Below are positions 23,713 through 32,105 of a stretch of DNA of 34,946 nt, piece after piece. The notes below the pieces were generated by a model. That model was not told the DNA's origin. It searched no databases and worked only from the letters and a program-made list of their open reading frames with translations. The translations under genes were made by a program, and so were the position numbers. The stretch spans positions 1-34,946 of the forward strand of contig JAIRVY010000046.1 of NCBI GenBank assembly GCA_031253655.1, in the 5' to 3' direction. How positions within the stretch are numbered: position 1 is the stretch's first letter; each line of letters starts with the position of its first letter. This DNA comes from Bacteroidales bacterium (GTDB lineage Bacteria > Bacteroidota > Bacteroidia > Bacteroidales > WCHB1-69).

Positions 23713-26700
23713 ATGAAAAAATTTATCTTCTTTTCTGTAGCAATTTTTGCTTTTGCTACGAGTTTATTTGCCCAAAACCAAATATTAACAGTGGGCAACA
23801 ACGATATCGCGATGAACAATACGGTTCTGTTATTGTCTAATGACAATCAAACTATTATCCGCTTCGATGTGAATCGACTGGATTTGGTTGAAGTGGCTAC
23901 TAATTACGGTAAAGCCTCAATTCCCTTATCAGATAAAGCGCCGCTAATGCTGCAAAAGGGTTTCCCCGAACTATTCTTTCTTACCTCCTCATTCATTATC
24001 CCCGACAGAGGAAACTCTGAATTAGAAATATCTTACGGCAGTTACATCGATTATGCAAACATCGAAATAGCTCCATCGAAAGGAAATCTAACTCGCAATA
24101 TTGATCCAAAGACAGTTCCTTTTGTTAAAGGCGATATTTATCAAAAAGATGGCTTTTTCCCCGGAACTCTCGCGAGTTTGAGAGAGCCTTTTATCATGAG
24201 AGATATCAGAGGACAATCGGTGGACGTGTATCCAATTCAGTATAACCCTGTTACAAAAACTTTAAGAGTTTATTCTGAGATTACAGTTACCATAAACAAT
24301 ACGCGAACTACCGGCAAAAATGAATTTACTACTCAAAAAAGACACGCCACTATTGATCCGGAATTTAGTGCGATGTACGATCGTATGTTCATTAACAGTT
24401 CCGTACTTCAGCATCGCGGTCACCCTACCGGAGAGGCTGGCGAGATATTGGTTATTTGCCATACTCCCTGGATGGACGAAATGAAACCCTACGTGGATTG
24501 GAAACGAACCATGGGACGCAAAACTACCTTGGTTTCTACTGCAACAACCGGAACTACAGCCACTGAGATAAAAACGTACCTTACCAATTATTACAACAAC
24601 CCCGAAAACAATTTGGCTTTTGTACTTCTTGTTGGCGATGCGGCACAAATACCATCTATAATGTTTACAGGAGGTTCTCCGTCTCCAGCGCCTGCTGATG
24701 TATTATTTGGAGATCTAACCGGCGATTACTATCTTGAGTTTTTGGTGGGTAGAATGTCATCCGAGAGCCCAGCACATATTCAAACTCAGGTGCAACGTAC
24801 TATCGCTTATGAACGAGACCTAACTACTGCTGACACTTGGTTAAGTGCTGGGATTGGTGTTGCTCGTAACGAAGGCGGCGGCAGCAACGGACATGATGGT
24901 TACGAGGCTGACTATCAACACATGAATAATATCAGAACCCGAATGATGAATTATGGTTATGACCCTGTTTGGCAAGAGTATGATGGTACTTGTCCCGAAA
25001 TACCAAACACAACGGCAGCTCTAATTAATCAGCGAGTTAATGCCGGAGTCGGCGTCTTGAATTATTGCAACCACGGTTCGCAAACCGGTTGGTCTGTAGC
25101 AGGATATTCTATTACAAATGTAAACCAATTACAGAACGCAAATAAATTGCCCTACCTCTTTTTAGTAGCCTGTAACAATGGAGAGTTTCATACAGGTTTA
25201 TGTTTTTCTGAAGCATGGATGCGACATACTTACAATAATCAACCCGCCGGCGCTATTGCAGTACTGGGGGCTTCTATTGTTACTGGTTGGAATCCACCAA
25301 TGACAGGCCAAGATGAGTTTGTAGATTTATTTATGAATATTACCCATACTGCTAATGGAGGACAGACCTACGGTTTACCGGGAAAAAATATAAGAACTAT
25401 GGGCGGTGCTATGCTTAACGGATCGCAAAAAACATACTTGATTCATGGCAGTAGTGGATTGAATGACTACAGATCATGGACTCTTTTCGGTGACCCATCA
25501 ATGAATTTCAGAACAAAAACTCCGCAAGCGATGACGGTCACATATTTGCCGGTAATCTTTATCGGAAATACATCGTTATCTGTTAATTGTGATTCAGAAG
25601 GTGCTGTTGCTGCCCTTTCATATATCGACAATAACGAAGTTATCATAGTGGGTACGGCTGCCGTTTCGGATGGTGTGGCAGAGATTAATTTCGATATACC
25701 TGTAAACGTCCCGATGGATTTAAATCTTTGTGTTACAGGACATAACAGAGTGACCTATATTGGTGAAGTATCTGTTATTCCCCCAACCGGTCCGTATGTA
25801 GTACATCAGGGATACAGTGTGGTGGGATCAGATAAACTTACCTATTTATCTACAAATCAGGAAATAGAAGTTACATTGAAAAACGTAGGTATCGCACCAA
25901 CATCGGGAACACTCATTGCTAATATCTCTTGCACAGACCCGCAATTATCCATAGTAACAGGGTCAACGCAACTTACTTCCACTATTGCCCCTGGTAGTAC
26001 TACCACTGTGAAATTTAAAATTACTGTCGCCAACGATATTATTGATGGTAAATCTTTCCCCTTGAATTTGGCAATTACCGGTGGTGCAGAACTGTGGGAA
26101 AGTACGCTGATTTTAAAAGCATTTGCTCCTGAGTTTAAATTGAGCAAAGTGTTGATAGAGGGTGCTGAAGATGGCAGTTTACCCCAAGGTTCATTAGCCA
26201 CAATAACGCTTGTGGTGGATAATAAAGGAGGCGCTGATGCATTCAATGTGCAAGGTAAACTAGTAATTGACGATCAATATATTCTCATTCCCTGCGAAGA
26301 TGGAAAAAGCAGAGCGCCCCAAAACTTACCCGCAGGAGAAAGTATGAATTTAGATTTTTTTGTAATAACCAGCCTTGAGATGCCCTCCGGTTACGAAGTG
26401 GACATGAAATTAGAACTTACTGCCAATTATGGACGTTCTTATACAGAGACATTTAAAGTCGCAAATACCGGTTCTGGAAATTTCTGTATTCCGGAATTAT
26501 CAACAGGATGTACCGCTGGTGACAGATTTACTTCAGTGATACTGGTTAGAAATTCAGACCAGGTTGAATTAATTAACCATGCACCTCTATGCGGCACTCC
26601 AAACGGTTATTCAGATTATACCAACATAAAGGTTCCTGTAAACGCGGGAGAACAATTTACATTGAAAGTAATGGTTGGTTATAGTAGTCAAAATATGAAA

Positions 26701-27732
26701 GCATGGGTAGATGCTAATGGAAATAATATATTTGATACTTCAGAATTGTTGTGTCAAGGTTCTTGTCCAAATTCCGGTCAGGAATATACTTTCAATATTA
26801 CCATTCCTAACGATTTCATTCCTGGAGAACAACGTTTCAGACTTCGTTGCACATACAGTACTGCACCAGCCGATGCGTGTAGCGCAGCTTCCTGGGGACA
26901 AACTCTCGACTATACATTTATTTTTCCAAATCTTTACCCTAAAGTTCAAAATGTAGAAGCTGCTTTAGATGGCGCAGATATAAAAATTACCTGGCAGGCG
27001 CCCATTGAAGGTACCCCCATCGGCTATAATATTTACAGAAATGACAATAATCTTAATGGCTCAACTCCGCTTACAGTTTTAAATTTCACAGAAACAAATG
27101 TTGAAAATGGGGTGTATGCCTATAATGTAAGAGCAGTATATGAAGGCAATAAAGAATCGGCTGCTGTAATGTCGAATGTGATTTGTTTCTTTCCAACTCT
27201 ATGCGAAAAACCTATAAGTCTTTCCGGAGACTCCATTGGAAACAATGCTAAGATTTTTTGGGAAAAACCAGAAAATATTGATGGTGTTTTATTAGGCTAT
27301 TACATTTATAGAGGTATTGACCAACTGAATGAAACGCCATATAATAATACCGAATATCTTGATGAAAATCTTGAAGATGGTACATATATTTATAAAATTT
27401 CTGCTGTTTATGAACATTGCGATGAATCGGAACTTACCGAAGGAGTCACTGTTGTTATTAATACTGTGGGAATTAAAGAGAATCAAACTTCTTCGATTAA
27501 TCTATATCCGAATCCAACAAGCGGAGAAATTACAATTACGAATTACGAGTCGCGCATTACCAATATTGAGATTTATGATATTTATGGTAGAATTGTATTT
27601 TCAAATCATCTCATCGCCTCGCCAACAAGTCATCTCGTAAATGTGTCTCATTTACAATCCGGTATATATTTCGTGAAAATTTATTCCGAAAACAATGCGC
27701 CGGTTACAAAACGTTTGGTGTTGACTAAATAG
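23713..27732 (+). CDS. Second gingipain-like C25 protease, longer paralog with CARDB/GEVED/Fn3 tail
   Basis: 1339 aa. Signal peptide and pro-region closely follow the upstream paralog (IAPSKGNLTRNIDPKTVPFV, QYNPVTKTLRVYSEITVT). The C25 domain has His454 in NYCNHGSQ and Cys487 in VACNNGEF. After it come an Ig-like domain, two CARDB-like domains (~710-905, with VTLKNVGIAPTSGTL and LVVDNKGGADAFNVQG), a GEVED-like domain (~935-1075, TNIKVPVNAGEQFTLKV ... AWVDANGNNIFD), two Fn3 domains (~1080-1250) and a T9SS sorting domain (YPNPTSGEITI ... SGIYFVKI). The pair probably arose by tandem duplication, followed by gain or loss of the middle domains. It is likely an extracellular protease with added carbohydrate- or protein-binding modules. 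A strong terminator follows. Confidence 0.92.
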   Translation: MKKFIFFSVAIFAFATSLFAQNQILTVGNNDIAMNNTVLLLSNDNQTIIRFDVNRLDLVEVATNYGKASIPLSDKAPLMLQKGFPELFFLTSSFIIPDRGNSELEISYGSYIDYANIEIAPSKGNLTRNIDPKTVPFVKGDIYQKDGFFPGTLASLREPFIMRDIRGQSVDVYPIQYNPVTKTLRVYSEITVTINNTRTTGKNEFTTQKRHATIDPEFSAMYDRMFINSSVLQHRGHPTGEAGEILVICHTPWMDEMKPYVDWKRTMGRKTTLVSTATTGTTATEIKTYLTNYYNNPENNLAFVLLVGDAAQIPSIMFTGGSPSPAPADVLFGDLTGDYYLEFLVGRMSSESPAHIQTQVQRTIAYERDLTTADTWLSAGIGVARNEGGGSNGHDGYEADYQHMNNIRTRMMNYGYDPVWQEYDGTCPEIPNTTAALINQRVNAGVGVLNYCNHGSQTGWSVAGYSITNVNQLQNANKLPYLFLVACNNGEFHTGLCFSEAWMRHTYNNQPAGAIAVLGASIVTGWNPPMTGQDEFVDLFMNITHTANGGQTYGLPGKNIRTMGGAMLNGSQKTYLIHGSSGLNDYRSWTLFGDPSMNFRTKTPQAMTVTYLPVIFIGNTSLSVNCDSEGAVAALSYIDNNEVIIVGTAAVSDGVAEINFDIPVNVPMDLNLCVTGHNRVTYIGEVSVIPPTGPYVVHQGYSVVGSDKLTYLSTNQEIEVTLKNVGIAPTSGTLIANISCTDPQLSIVTGSTQLTSTIAPGSTTTVKFKITVANDIIDGKSFPLNLAITGGAELWESTLILKAFAPEFKLSKVLIEGAEDGSLPQGSLATITLVVDNKGGADAFNVQGKLVIDDQYILIPCEDGKSRAPQNLPAGESMNLDFFVITSLEMPSGYEVDMKLELTANYGRSYTETFKVANTGSGNFCIPELSTGCTAGDRFTSVILVRNSDQVELINHAPLCGTPNGYSDYTNIKVPVNAGEQFTLKVMVGYSSQNMKAWVDANGNNIFDTSELLCQGSCPNSGQEYTFNITIPNDFIPGEQRFRLRCTYSTAPADACSAASWGQTLDYTFIFPNLYPKVQNVEAALDGADIKITWQAPIEGTPIGYNIYRNDNNLNGSTPLTVLNFTETNVENGVYAYNVRAVYEGNKESAAVMSNVICFFPTLCEKPISLSGDSIGNNAKIFWEKPENIDGVLLGYYIYRGIDQLNETPYNNTEYLDENLEDGTYIYKISAVYEHCDESELTEGVTVVINTVGIKENQTSSINLYPNPTSGEITITNYESRITNIEIYDIYGRIVFSNHLIASPTSHLVNVSHLQSGIYFVKIYSENNAPVTKRLVLTK

Positions 27733-27762
27733 CAATTTTTGTAATTTGCAGAATTAAAAAAA

Positions 27763-27791
27763 CCAGATATTACTATCTGGTTTTTTTTTTT
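27763..27791 (+). terminator. Rho-independent terminator after the protease pair
   Basis: CCAGATA (27763-27769) pairs with TATCTGG (27774-27780), loop TTAC, followed by eleven T's. A run of A's before it makes it workable in both directions. Confidence 0.92.
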
Positions 27792-27881
27792 GAAACACAC
27801 CTCAAGAGGAATGCTTTGCCCTGGAATTGAAGGTGTCAGTTTAATAGAAACTTTCGGCATCCTATTGATAATAAAAAAATA

Positions 27882-27889
27882 TATTTTTG
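27882..27889 (+). promoter_or_regulatory. -7 promoter box for the TPR lipoprotein gene
   Basis: TATTTTTG matches TAnnTTTG, 21 nt before the ATG at 27911. A TTG start at 27887 would lie within it and is therefore unlikely. Confidence 0.55.
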
Positions 27890-27910
27890 CGCAATATTTT
27901 ATTCATCTTT

Positions 27911-28903
27911 ATGAAGAAACTTCTCTTTTATAGCCTTATCATTACTTTGTGTTGCGGCTTTTCTTGCAAATCGCATAAGTACGACAACCTTCCTACACAA
28001 TTGGCAGAGTTGTGTAAAAAAATTGATAAAAGTCCTAAAAACAGCGATTTATACCAACTTCGCGCCGAGTATTATTACCAAAATAACAACACGGACGAGG
28101 CACTGAATGATATTTTATACGCCATCAAGCTAAATGATAAAAAATCGTCCTACTACATTACTTTAGCAGATATCTATTTAGCAAAAAGGGAAACAGATTT
28201 GGTGGAAGATATGCTGAAAAAGGCAATTGCTGTGGATAAGAATAACGAAGCATATTTAAAATTGGCAGAACTTTATTTGTATCAATATATGTATGAGGAA
28301 TGTGAAGAAATTATAGAAACCGCTATCCGTCAGCAAAACCATAATCCTAAAGCCTATCTAACCAAAGCATTACTGCTGGAGGCATACGGAGATACAGTCG
28401 GATTTATTAGAATGTTGCAACTTGTTATTGACCAAGACCCTCGTGAAGTGATTGCCTACAACGCTTTGGGAAACTTTTTTCAGGAAATGAACGATCCATT
28501 AGCCATCAGTTACTATAAAAATGCCCTCGAAATTACCCCCAACGACAAACTGCTAAACTACAGTCTGGGAAAATTGTATCAAGATTTGGGCGAATTGGAT
28601 TTGGCAAAAGAACAATATCGAAATCTCATTACTATTGACCCCTACAGTTATCCTGCCTATAATAATTTGGGGTATATTGCTTTCTATTTTGAAGACAACT
28701 ATGAAGAAGCAGTTCGTTTATACAGTAAAGCTATTGAAGTTAACCCCGCTTATTATCAGGCGTGGTTTAATAGAGGGTTGGCCTACGAATGGATGGACGA
28801 TTACAAGAATGCACGTAACGACTACCAGCAATCGCTATCCATTAATCCCAACTATGAAAAAGCAATCAAAAACCTGAACAACTTAGATGCCCATAAACAA
28901 TAA
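27911..28903 (+). CDS. TPR-repeat lipoprotein
   Basis: 330 aa from ATG 27911. The N-terminus MKKLLFYSLIITLCCGFSCK has a lipobox-like FS-C. About seven TPR repeats follow (DEALNDILYAIKLNDKKSSY, LGKLYQDLGELDLAKEQY, YPAYNNLGYIAFYFEDNYEE, AWFNRGLAYEWMDDYKNA, ending NPNYEKAIKNLN). It probably holds partners together in the periplasm or at the outer membrane. The stop lies 4 nt before the ruvB start, so the two genes are likely co-transcribed. Confidence 0.82.
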   Translation: MKKLLFYSLIITLCCGFSCKSHKYDNLPTQLAELCKKIDKSPKNSDLYQLRAEYYYQNNNTDEALNDILYAIKLNDKKSSYYITLADIYLAKRETDLVEDMLKKAIAVDKNNEAYLKLAELYLYQYMYEECEEIIETAIRQQNHNPKAYLTKALLLEAYGDTVGFIRMLQLVIDQDPREVIAYNALGNFFQEMNDPLAISYYKNALEITPNDKLLNYSLGKLYQDLGELDLAKEQYRNLITIDPYSYPAYNNLGYIAFYFEDNYEEAVRLYSKAIEVNPAYYQAWFNRGLAYEWMDDYKNARNDYQQSLSINPNYEKAIKNLNNLDAHKQ

Positions 28904-28907
28904 CCGT

Positions 28908-29936
28908 ATGTTGAATCCTAATCTAGATGCTGCCTCAGGGCGCCTGTCGGCAGCCGAAAAAGAGTTTGAACGCTCGGTTCGACCTTCCGATTTTGCCAAT
29001 TTTTTTGGACAGGAACAGGTTATTGATAATATTGTGGTTTTTGTGAAGGCGGCAAAAGCAAGAAAGGAAGCCCTTGACCACGTGTTGCTTCACGGACCTC
29101 CCTGATTGGGAAAAACAACTCTCTCCCATATTATTGCCAATGAAATGAGGGTTAATATGAAAATAACCTCCGGACCGGTAATAGACAAACCCGGGGAATT
29201 GGCAGGACTACTAACCAACTTAGAACCCAACGATGTTCTATTTATTGACGAAATTCACCGACTCGCTCCTGTGGTGGAAGAGTATCTGTACTCAGCAATG
29301 GAGGATTATAAAATAGATATTATGATTGATACCGGTCCGAATGCAAGGAGCGTTCAAATATCACTGAATCCCTTTACATTGGTGGGTGCAACTACGCGCT
29401 CCGGGTTATTAACGGCACCCCTCCGCTCACGCTTCGGTATTAATTTGCGACTTCACTACTACGACCCACAAACTCTTTCCCGAATACTAAAACGCTCAGC
29501 CGGAATTTTGGGAGTATCCATGACCGAAGATGCAGGATTTGAAATTGCCCGCAGAAGTAGAGGAACCCCCAGAATTGCAAACCTCCTGCTGCGTCGCGTG
29601 CGCGATTTTGCCCAAATAAAAGGAGATGGTACTATTACCTACCAAATTACTCAGGTTGCCCTCGCTGCCCTCAATGTAGATGCACACGGATTGGACGAGA
29701 TGGATAATAAGATTTTGCAAACCATTATCGAGAAATTTAAAGGAGGACCGGTGGGATTAACTACTATCGCCACGGCTGTGGGGGAGGATGCCGGCACTAT
29801 AGAAGAAGTGTATGAGCCGTTTCTCATTCAGGAGGGATTTTTAATGAGAACCCCACGCGGAAGAGAAGCAACCGAAAACGCATTCAAACACTTAGGAAAA
29901 ACAGTTCAAACCAATATTCATTCATTGTTTAATTAA
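28908..29936 (+). pseudogene. ruvB: Holliday-junction helicase RuvB interrupted by an in-frame TGA in the Walker A motif
   Basis: Read through, the protein is about 342 aa with all RuvB parts: NLDAASGRLSAAEKEFE, RPSDFANFFGQEQV, Walker [10 protein letters not shown] (Walker B), [31 protein letters not shown] (sensor), [18 protein letters not shown] and the winged-helix end with [10 protein letters not shown]. The Walker A should read LLHGPPGLGKTT, but the Gly codon (GGA expected) is TGA at 29103-29105, residue 66. The sequence after it is fully conserved in frame. This is either a recent nonsense mutation, a read-through site, or a sequencing error. The expected change is a single G to T. RuvB drives branch migration with RuvA. 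A restart at a TTG at 29106 would lack the start of the P-loop. Confidence 0.92.
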
Positions 29937-29946
29937 TAGAATCGCT

Positions 29947-30837
29947 ATGAAAAAATTGCAAGATACAAATTACAAAATACAATTGAAATGTGGCAAGTTA
30001 CAAGAGACAAGCAACAGATGTATTTCTTTAAAGATTAAATCTCTGATTTTTAAGTTTTTAAATTTCCTTTTTTTCTCACTTCTTCTTTCTCCTTTCTCCT
30101 CTCAGTTGTTTTCCCAACCCAATCAACACCAAAAACACCAGAAACCTAACAAATCTGTTTACCCAAGTGCAGAAAACAGGAAAGCCTATTTTTTGATAAG
30201 TTTCGGTCCAACAGTGGACTGGTTTGTTCCAACTACTAAAGAATTTACCCTTACCCGCCAAAGAGCCAAAGCCGGTCTTATTGCAGGACTTAGTACGGAT
30301 ATTGCCGTTATTAAAGATAGATACCTTTATTTCTCTACAGGATTAATGTTCAGATATTTACAGGGAGACCTTTCGTTTGCTAATAAATATTATTTCAGTA
30401 GCCTTATGGAGGAAGAACGTATTTTCCCCACAGTAAGAACCTTTCAAACTATGTATCTAACGCTTCCAACAGGGGTTAAGTTCAGAACAAATCCATCAAA
30501 CGGATGCGTATTTTTAGGTAAATTGGGATTGTATCATAATTTTAAGATAGGAGGAAGTCAGTTCGACAATTTCATTCTTAGCAACGAGAGTGCAGCTCCC
30601 GAGTATTTTATTCGTACCCCAAAAATAATAAATAACGATGCCTCCCTGTTTGCCGAATCAGTGTATATCGGGTTGGGATTTGAATATGTTTTAAGCAAGA
30701 AAGCCCGCGTATTTGCCGTTGCAGACTACAACTGCCAGTTTAATTATTTCAGCAATAATGCAATAAACATCGTGCATAATAAGCAGTACAAGTCTGTTGT
30801 TCATTCTTTACATATTGTTTTCGGGGTAATGTTTTAA
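29947..30837 (+). CDS. Outer-membrane beta-barrel protein (PorT-like)
   Basis: 296 aa, with a long hydrophilic N-terminus before a signal segment (FLFFSLLLSPFSSQLFSQP, ~40-58). A start further in is possible. The body is a chain of amphipathic beta strands: AYFLISFGPTVDWFV, KAGLIAGLSTDIAVIK, YLYFSTGLMFRYLQGDL, MYLTLPTGVKFRTN, YIGLGFEYVLSKKARVFAV, and a final SLHIVFGVMF ending in Phe. This fits an 8-10-stranded barrel of the OMP_b-brl/PorT type, some members of which assist the T9SS. The assignment to PorT itself is only suggestive. The low-complexity N-terminus (QDTNYKIQ, NYKIQLK) comes from a repetitive AT-rich stretch. Confidence 0.6.
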   Translation: MKKLQDTNYKIQLKCGKLQETSNRCISLKIKSLIFKFLNFLFFSLLLSPFSSQLFSQPNQHQKHQKPNKSVYPSAENRKAYFLISFGPTVDWFVPTTKEFTLTRQRAKAGLIAGLSTDIAVIKDRYLYFSTGLMFRYLQGDLSFANKYYFSSLMEEERIFPTVRTFQTMYLTLPTGVKFRTNPSNGCVFLGKLGLYHNFKIGGSQFDNFILSNESAAPEYFIRTPKIINNDASLFAESVYIGLGFEYVLSKKARVFAVADYNCQFNYFSNNAINIVHNKQYKSVVHSLHIVFGVMF

Positions 30838-30992
30838 GTATCCGGATTTATTGGTTTTTAACGTTGCCGGCAAGAAGTTTGCGGCAGAATAGCCGTTTAA
30901 TACTGCTAAGCGGGGTGATTGTACTGACATTTTTTTTTGATTTGTGAGATATCTAATAAAGTTATTTGTTGCGATACTGTTACGATTTTAAC

Positions 30993-31017
30993 ACAAAAAG
31001 CAACAACCTGCTGTTGC
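30993..31017 (-). terminator. Terminator of the tRNA-Leu/tRNA-Gly unit
   Basis: On the minus strand GCAACA (31017-31012) pairs with TGTTGC (31005-31000) around a 6-nt loop, followed by five T's. Confidence 0.7.
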
Positions 31018-31048
31018 AAGTTATTGGTTTTTAATGAATTTCGTGGTT

Positions 31049-31124
31049 TGGAGCGGAAAACGAGACTCGAACTCGCGACCCTAACCTTGGCAAGGTTATG
31101 CTCTACCAACTGAGCTACTTCCGC
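31049..31124 (-). tRNA. tRNA-Gly (anticodon GCC)
   Basis: 76 nt including an encoded CCA (31051-31049). Acceptor GCGGAAG pairs with TTTCCGC. The anticodon loop TTGCCAA is closed by TAACC/GGTTA, and the T arm holds GTTCGAGTC. Confidence 0.95.
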
Positions 31125-31153
31125 GTTTGTTTTACACCTTAGTGTAGATTTTG

Positions 31154-31238
31154 TACCTCGGGCGGGAATTGAACCCGCACGACCGCAATGGTCACAGGAT
31201 TTTAAGTCCTGCGTGTCTACCAATTCCACCACCAAGGC
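31154..31238 (-). tRNA. tRNA-Leu (anticodon UAA)
   Basis: 85 nt with a long variable arm, a class II tRNA. Acceptor GCCTTGG pairs with CCGAGGT (a G-T pair at the end). The anticodon loop CTTAAAA is closed by CAGGA/TCCTG, and the T arm holds GTTCAATTC. It sits 29 nt upstream of tRNA-Gly in the same unit. Confidence 0.95.
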
Positions 31239-31291
31239 GCGTTTCAATGAACGTTTCTCAAATTGAGACCGCAAAAATAATTTTTTTTCTC

Positions 31292-31299
31292 TATTTTCG
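31292..31299 (+). promoter_or_regulatory. -7-like promoter box for pepE
   Basis: TATTTTCG is a one-base variant of TAnnTTTG, 23 nt before the ATG at 31323. It is divergent to the tRNA unit. Confidence 0.45.
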
Positions 31300-31322
31300 C
31301 CATCAATCTAAAATTTTTTATC

Positions 31323-32075
31323 ATGAAATTATTATTATTAAGTAATTCAACAAATTACAAAGAACCTTACTTAGGTTGGTGTATGCCTCTAATCTCAGAA
31401 TTTTTGAAAAATGAAAAGAAAAATATCCTCTTCTTCCCTTATGCAGGCGTAAAAGTAGGTGGAAAAAACCATCCTAATAGCTACGATATATATGCTGAAC
31501 GTGTTTCTGGAATTTTTGACAAATTTGGTATTAAGGTAACCTCAATTCATCAGAAAAAATGCCCAATTGATGCAGTAAATCAAGCAGATGTGATAATGGT
31601 GGGCGGCGGTAATACTTTCCATTTGGTACACGAAATTCACGCACACGAACTTATTGAACCGGTGCGGAGAAAAGTATTAGAAGGAGCTCCGTTTATTGGG
31701 TGGAGTGCCGGTTCAAACGTTGCCTGCCCTACCCTGCGCACTACCAACGATATGCCTATCATTATGCCCAAGTATTTCCAATGTTTCGATTTTGTGCCTT
31801 TCCAGATCAATCCACATTACCTTGACCCATATCCGGAGGATATTAATGATATCATTCGTCATGGCGGAGAAACACGCCAGGATAGAATTGAGGAGTTTTT
31901 AGCAGTAAACACGCAAATAACAGTGGCAGGCTTGCGTGAAGGAACAGCTCTCTGGGTTGAAAATGATAAAATTACACTAAAAGGTAAGCGTAATTTGCGC
32001 GTCATGAGGCATGAAATGGATCCTTTTGAAATAGAGCCGGAGAGTGTTTTAGATTTTAGGTTTAACCTGCGTTAA
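31323..32075 (+). CDS. pepE: Dipeptidase E (peptidase family S51)
   Basis: 250 aa. It cleaves alpha-aspartyl dipeptides in the cytoplasm. The flavodoxin-like fold holds FFPYAGV, IMVGGGNTFHLVHE and the nucleophile elbow GWSAGSN (Ser128), with INPHYLDP further on, the usual PepE pattern. The length is close to the family norm of ~230-240. The start follows a -7 box. It stands alone between divergent tRNAs and the convergent porX gene, with 30 nt between the stops and no clear terminator. Confidence 0.9.
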   Translation: MKLLLLSNSTNYKEPYLGWCMPLISEFLKNEKKNILFFPYAGVKVGGKNHPNSYDIYAERVSGIFDKFGIKVTSIHQKKCPIDAVNQADVIMVGGGNTFHLVHEIHAHELIEPVRRKVLEGAPFIGWSAGSNVACPTLRTTNDMPIIMPKYFQCFDFVPFQINPHYLDPYPEDINDIIRHGGETRQDRIEEFLAVNTQITVAGLREGTALWVENDKITLKGKRNLRVMRHEMDPFEIEPESVLDFRFNLR

Positions 32076-32105
32076 CCTTGCCAATCCCCGACATCTGGGC
32101 GCCAA

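Noticed and set aside
29103-29140. Selenocysteine or UGA-as-glycine decoding in ruvB
   Set aside because: The only hairpin just after the TGA has 5 bp and no SECIS-like form. Long genes in the window have ordinary glycine codons and no in-frame TGA, so a changed code is very unlikely.
30906-31274. 122-aa minus-strand ORF over the tRNA-Leu/Gly pair
   Set aside because: It is a translation of the two tRNA genes and is not a protein.
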